Part shown: positions 5,358-8,276 of the stretch, piece by piece
How the letters are laid out: the number at the start of each line of letters is the position of its first letter
How positions within the stretch are numbered: position 1 is the first letter of the stretch
NCBI GenBank assembly: GCA_016185915.1
Contig: JACPMP010000137.1
Coordinates: forward strand, 1 to 8,276
Length of the DNA: 8,276 nucleotides
Direction: 5' to 3'
DNA from: Candidatus Woesearchaeota archaeon
GTDB lineage: Archaea > Nanobdellota > Nanobdellia > Woesearchaeales > GW2011-AR4
The notes under the pieces: generated by a model
What the model was told of the DNA's origin: nothing
What the model saw: the letters and a program-made list of their open reading frames with translations, nothing else
Databases searched by the model: none
Made by a program: the position numbers and the translations under genes

Positions 5358-5399
5358 CAACACAATAACTAAAATATTGAAAAATAAAAAATTTAGAAA

Positions 5400-5720
5400 A
5401 TGTCAGAAAACAAATCAGTTCAAGTTATGCGATTTGTGAGTCGGGGATCACATTTGGATACTCTAATCTCCTTAGACCAACTTAAGGGTTATGGTGTTTT
5501 GGAGGAGGAGTGTTATATTGCTCCTTTTGTACCATTTGGAGGACAACCAATACTTATAATGCTTAGAGGAACAGAAGATAAAGTTAGAATTGATGAAAGA
5601 GGTTATAGAGAATTAAAGCACAGATACTCAGGAATATTAGATCCTGAAGTTGAAACATTGATTGCGGATGTAGATGAATACCTTAAAAAAGCTGAAGACC
5701 AAATTCTGGTAGTTAATTAA
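5400..5720 (+). CDS. Uncharacterised 106-residue protein inserted between rpoA2 and rpoA1
   Basis: I do not recognise this protein. An in-frame TAG at 5394 fixes the start at 5400. It is a small acidic, apparently soluble protein (by hand count 19 Asp/Glu against 13 Lys/Arg) with no signal peptide or membrane segment. Its single cysteine (C38) gives no zinc-ribbon pair, which argues against TFS, Spt4, Elf1 or small Zn RNAP subunits. Visible parts are a Gly/Pro-rich middle, APFVPFGGQP (41-50), a beta-like strand ILIMLRG (51-57), and a probable C-terminal helix DPEVETLIADVDEYLKKAED (81-100). Codon use differs from the RNAP genes: glycine is GGA five times and GGT three times, never GGC; arginine is AGA five times plus CGA and CGG, never AGG, although GGC and AGG are common next door. 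It lies 39 bases upstream of rpoA1 and is probably co-transcribed with it. A genuine gene is likely; its function is unknown. Confidence 0.75.
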   Translation: MSENKSVQVMRFVSRGSHLDTLISLDQLKGYGVLEEECYIAPFVPFGGQPILIMLRGTEDKVRIDERGYRELKHRYSGILDPEVETLIADVDEYLKKAEDQILVVN

Positions 5721-5759
5721 AATCCATAAATTAAAAATATAAAAATAAATCAAATAAAA

Positions 5760-8276
5760 ATGGCAGAAGAAGAAGGTACTGATAAAAAAACAGAGCAGGA
5801 GCTTGAAGTTGTAAAACAGGCAATTGAAGGCAAGGAAGAGAAAGTTGAGAGAATAGAACAAGAGGAGCAATACATCTACAAGCAGGTCAAGAGCATTGTC
5901 TTTTCTGTACTAAGCCCAAAGATGATTAAGAAGATGGCTTCTGCGAAAATCGTAACTCCTGAACTTTATGACAAGGAGGGCTATCCTGTTGACGGCGGCT
6001 TAATGGATATAAGATTGGGTGTTATCGACCCTGGGTTAAGGTGCAAAACTTGCGGCTCAAAATTAAAGGAGTGCATAGGCCATTTTGGCTACATAGAATT
6101 AGCAAGGCCAATTATTCATGTCAAATTTGTTAATATCATCATGACTTTGCTGAAATGCACATGCAGGGAATGCGGAAGAATTTTGATTCCAGACAATAAG
6201 ATAGGCAAAATAAAGGAAACCCTCGACCAAGTTGAAAAAGAAAGTGGCGTAGAGGAGCGAAGGCAGAAAGTCAAGGAGATAATTGCAGGGTTAAAGACTA
6301 TAAACAAGTGCCCTAATTGCAAAGCCAAGCAGAAAAAAATAAGCTTGGAAAAGCCTACAACATTTTTAGAAGAAGACAAAAGGATAAGCCCAATTGAAAT
6401 AAGGGCTAGACTGGAAAAAATTCCAGATGGGGATTGTGAAATATTTGGATTAAAGGTTCCTCATGTAAGGCCAGAATGGATGATACTAACTGTATTGTCA
6501 ATTCCCCCGGTAACAATGCGGCCTTCTATCACATTAGAGAGCGGAGAAAGAAGTGAGGATGACTTAACCCATAAAATGGGGGATATTGTAAGAATAAACC
6601 AAAGATTGTTTGAGAACATAAATGCAGGCGCACCTGAAATAATTGTAGAGGACTTATGGGATTTATTGCAGTATCATGTTACAACATTTTTTGACAATAA
6701 TATTGCTCAGTTGCCGCCAGCAAGGCACAGAAGCGGTCAGCCGCTAAAAACTTTAACTGAAAGAATAAAGAGCAAAGAGGGAAGAATAAGGCATAACCTT
6801 GCTGGAAAGAGGACAAACTTCTGTGCAAGAACAGTTATAAGCCCTGACCCTATGCTTGAGCTTTTCGAGGTTGGTGTGCCATTTGTTATTGCCACCAAGC
6901 TTACAGTGCCTGAAAGAGTAAATGAATGGAACATACAGTACTTGAAAACCTTTGTCGAAAAGGGCCCTGATAAGTATCCAGGCGCCAATTACATAATAAG
7001 GCCTGACGGCAAAAAGAAAAAAATTACAGAAGAAACTAAAGAGGCATCTTTGGAAGAATTACAGCCTGGCTATATTGTTGAGAGGCATTTAATGGATGGC
7101 GACATTGCGATATTCAACAGGCAGCCATCATTGCACAGAATGAGCATGATGTGCCATCGCGTTAAGGTATTGCCTGGCAAAACGTTAAGGTTGAATCCAG
7201 CTGTCTGTACCCCATATAACGCTGACTTTGATGGCGATGAGATGAATCTTCATATTCCACAAACAGAAGAGGCAAGGGCAGAAGCAGAGATTTTGATGGA
7301 AGTGCAAACACAGCTTATTTCATTAAGGTATGGTCTAAGCATAATAGGATGTACCCAAGACGCAATCTCCGGAAATTATGTTCTAACAAAAGATAACTCA
7401 ATAAAAAGGGAAGAGGCCATTGATTTATTGTCGGCAGTGGGCATTACAGATTTCTCAAAGCTGCCAAGAAAAACAATCGTAACGGGCAAGGAAATCTTTA
7501 GTGTGTTGCTGCCAGATGATTTTGATTACAACGGGCATTCAAGGTTGTGCGACAGGTCAAAGGAAAAGTGTGATAAAGATACTCATGTACTGATAGAAGA
7601 TGGCAAACTTATTTCAGGCGTTATGGACAGAAATTCACTTGGGGAGGAATCAGGGTTGATGTTGAGGAGTATCCATCAAAAATATGGCAAAGATTACAGC
7701 ATAGATTTTCTCGGCAAGATTTTTAGGCTTGGCATAGAATACTTGTTTAGAATGGGCTTTACATCTGCATTGTCAGACACAGATCTTCCAGAGCCAGCAA
7801 AAATGAAAATAAGAGACGACCTCGATGCAGCGAAAAAAGAAGTAAATGCTTTAATTGTCCATTTCAAAGAAGGTAAATTAGAGGCATTCCCTGGAAAAAC
7901 AATGCAGGAAACACTGGAATTAAGGATACTTGAGGTCTTAAATAAAGCGAGAAACGAGACAGGCAGGACAGTTGCAGCTCATGCAGATAAAAGAAGCCAT
8001 ACAATGGTAATGGCAGAGTCTGGTGCAAGAGGCAACTTGTTGAACTTGGCTCAGATGGCTGCTTGTGTAGGTCAGCAGGCTATGAGAGGCAAAAGAATAG
8101 AGAAGGGCTTTGAGCAAAGAACATTAGCTCATTTTAGGAGAGGCGACTTGGGCTCTGAAGCGCATGGTTTCATCAGCAATGGATTTAAAAATGGGTTGAC
8201 GCCTGCAGAATTTTTCTTTGGGGCTATGACAGGTAGAGATTCTTTAATGGACACTGCATTAAGAACGCCAAAAAGC
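5760..8276 (+). CDS. rpoA1: DNA-directed RNA polymerase subunit A' (Rpo1N), 3' end outside the window
   Basis: N-terminal part of the largest RNAP subunit; 839 codons are open to the last base without a frameshift or stop. Zinc sites: C95-x2-C98-x6-C105-x2-H108 (clamp) and C135-x2-C138 with C184-x2-C187. EGRIRHNLAGKRTNFCARTV (340-359) is the lid/switch block. FNRQPSLHRMSMM (452-464) precedes the catalytic NADFDGD at 487-493, where Asp489, 491 and 493 bind the active-site magnesium. No intein interrupts it. The bridge-helix region GLTPAEFFFGAMTGRDSLMD runs at about 812-831, and the window stops at ALRTPKS, just before the usual GYLQRR-like block, so about 40-60 residues are missing. Odd feature: about 40 extra residues precede the family start (VLSPKMIKKM). 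They are Glu-rich and probably helical; the in-frame TAA at 5727 and the absence of another early Met support the 5760 start. The trigger loop lies in A'', encoded upstream at 3614-4771. Confidence 0.97.
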   Translation, partial: MAEEEGTDKKTEQELEVVKQAIEGKEEKVERIEQEEQYIYKQVKSIVFSVLSPKMIKKMASAKIVTPELYDKEGYPVDGGLMDIRLGVIDPGLRCKTCGSKLKECIGHFGYIELARPIIHVKFVNIIMTLLKCTCRECGRILIPDNKIGKIKETLDQVEKESGVEERRQKVKEIIAGLKTINKCPNCKAKQKKISLEKPTTFLEEDKRISPIEIRARLEKIPDGDCEIFGLKVPHVRPEWMILTVLSIPPVTMRPSITLESGERSEDDLTHKMGDIVRINQRLFENINAGAPEIIVEDLWDLLQYHVTTFFDNNIAQLPPARHRSGQPLKTLTERIKSKEGRIRHNLAGKRTNFCARTVISPDPMLELFEVGVPFVIATKLTVPERVNEWNIQYLKTFVEKGPDKYPGANYIIRPDGKKKKITEETKEASLEELQPGYIVERHLMDGDIAIFNRQPSLHRMSMMCHRVKVLPGKTLRLNPAVCTPYNADFDGDEMNLHIPQTEEARAEAEILMEVQTQLISLRYGLSIIGCTQDAISGNYVLTKDNSIKREEAIDLLSAVGITDFSKLPRKTIVTGKEIFSVLLPDDFDYNGHSRLCDRSKEKCDKDTHVLIEDGKLISGVMDRNSLGEESGLMLRSIHQKYGKDYSIDFLGKIFRLGIEYLFRMGFTSALSDTDLPEPAKMKIRDDLDAAKKEVNALIVHFKEGKLEAFPGKTMQETLELRILEVLNKARNETGRTVAAHADKRSHTMVMAESGARGNLLNLAQMAACVGQQAMRGKRIEKGFEQRTLAHFRRGDLGSEAHGFISNGFKNGLTPAEFFFGAMTGRDSLMDTALRTPKS

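Larger units (their letters stand above)
4772..5399 (+). other. 628-base A-rich, repeat-dense spacer between rpoA2 and the orphan ORF
   Basis: By hand count: 334 A, 173 T, 66 C and 55 G, about 19% G+C and strongly A over T on the + strand. It contains full or variant copies of repeat A (4952, 5018, 5084, 5334), two copies of ACTTTCGTGATT (4819, 5193), two copies of a 23-base element (4851, 5301), two consecutive perfect hairpins (5104-5152), a TATA-like box (5228-5234) and a palindromic hairpin (5237-5262). The order ACTTTCGTGATT, 23-base element, repeat A occurs twice, as if two spacers had been joined. No convincing protein gene is present. An 85-codon open frame on the other strand is low-complexity Phe/Leu/Asn sequence created by the A-rich repeats. 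Confidence 0.8.

Noticed and set aside
7200..7260. Intein insertion at the A' catalytic site, a common archaeal intein position
   Set aside because: NADFDGDEMN is uninterrupted and the frame is continuous.

Overview
The window is the core of an archaeal RNA polymerase (RNAP) locus, with every gene on the + strand. The two largest subunits are each split in two, as in Euryarchaeota and many other archaea: B'' (Rpo2N), B' (Rpo2C), A'' (Rpo1C) and A' (Rpo1N). Diagnostic motifs are intact: the zinc-site cysteines in B' and A', NADFDGD in A', GYNMEDA and GDKFTSRHGQKG in B', and the trigger loop TQMTLNTFHFAGV in A''. The coding DNA is moderately AT-rich and the spacers are extremely AT-rich. No start codon has a recognisable Shine-Dalgarno sequence. 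This fits a low-GC archaeon; a DPANN-type lineage is my guess, but it is inference and not proven by the window.

Layout: 2-1249 rpoB2 (B'', 5' end outside the window); 206-base spacer; 1456-3258 rpoB1 (B'); 355-base spacer; 3614-4771 rpoA2 (A''); 628-base spacer; 5400-5720 an unrecognised 106-residue protein; 39-base spacer; 5760-8276 rpoA1 (A', runs off the 3' end after 839 codons).

Two things are out of the ordinary. First, the usual archaeal order is B''-B'-A'-A''. Here A'' comes before A', and an orphan ORF sits between them. Second, these genes are normally packed tightly, but here they are separated by long A-rich spacers built from a shared vocabulary of repeats. These include a 19-base element CATTAACGATTGAACATTA (four full copies plus two variants), a 52-base block found in spacers 1 and 2 that carries an eight-codon mini-ORF, two 12- and 23-base repeats within spacer 3, and several hairpins. 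The rpoB1-rpoA2 spacer also holds a GC-richer, strongly folded stretch (about 3412-3575) behind a TATA-like sequence. It could be a small RNA, a leader RNA or a palindromic mobile repeat.

Together the four RNAP products form almost the whole catalytic core: B''/B' make the protrusion, lobe, fork, hybrid-binding and wall parts, and A'/A'' make the clamp, active site, bridge helix, trigger loop and jaw. No tRNA, rRNA, CRISPR array, intein or insertion-sequence gene was seen.
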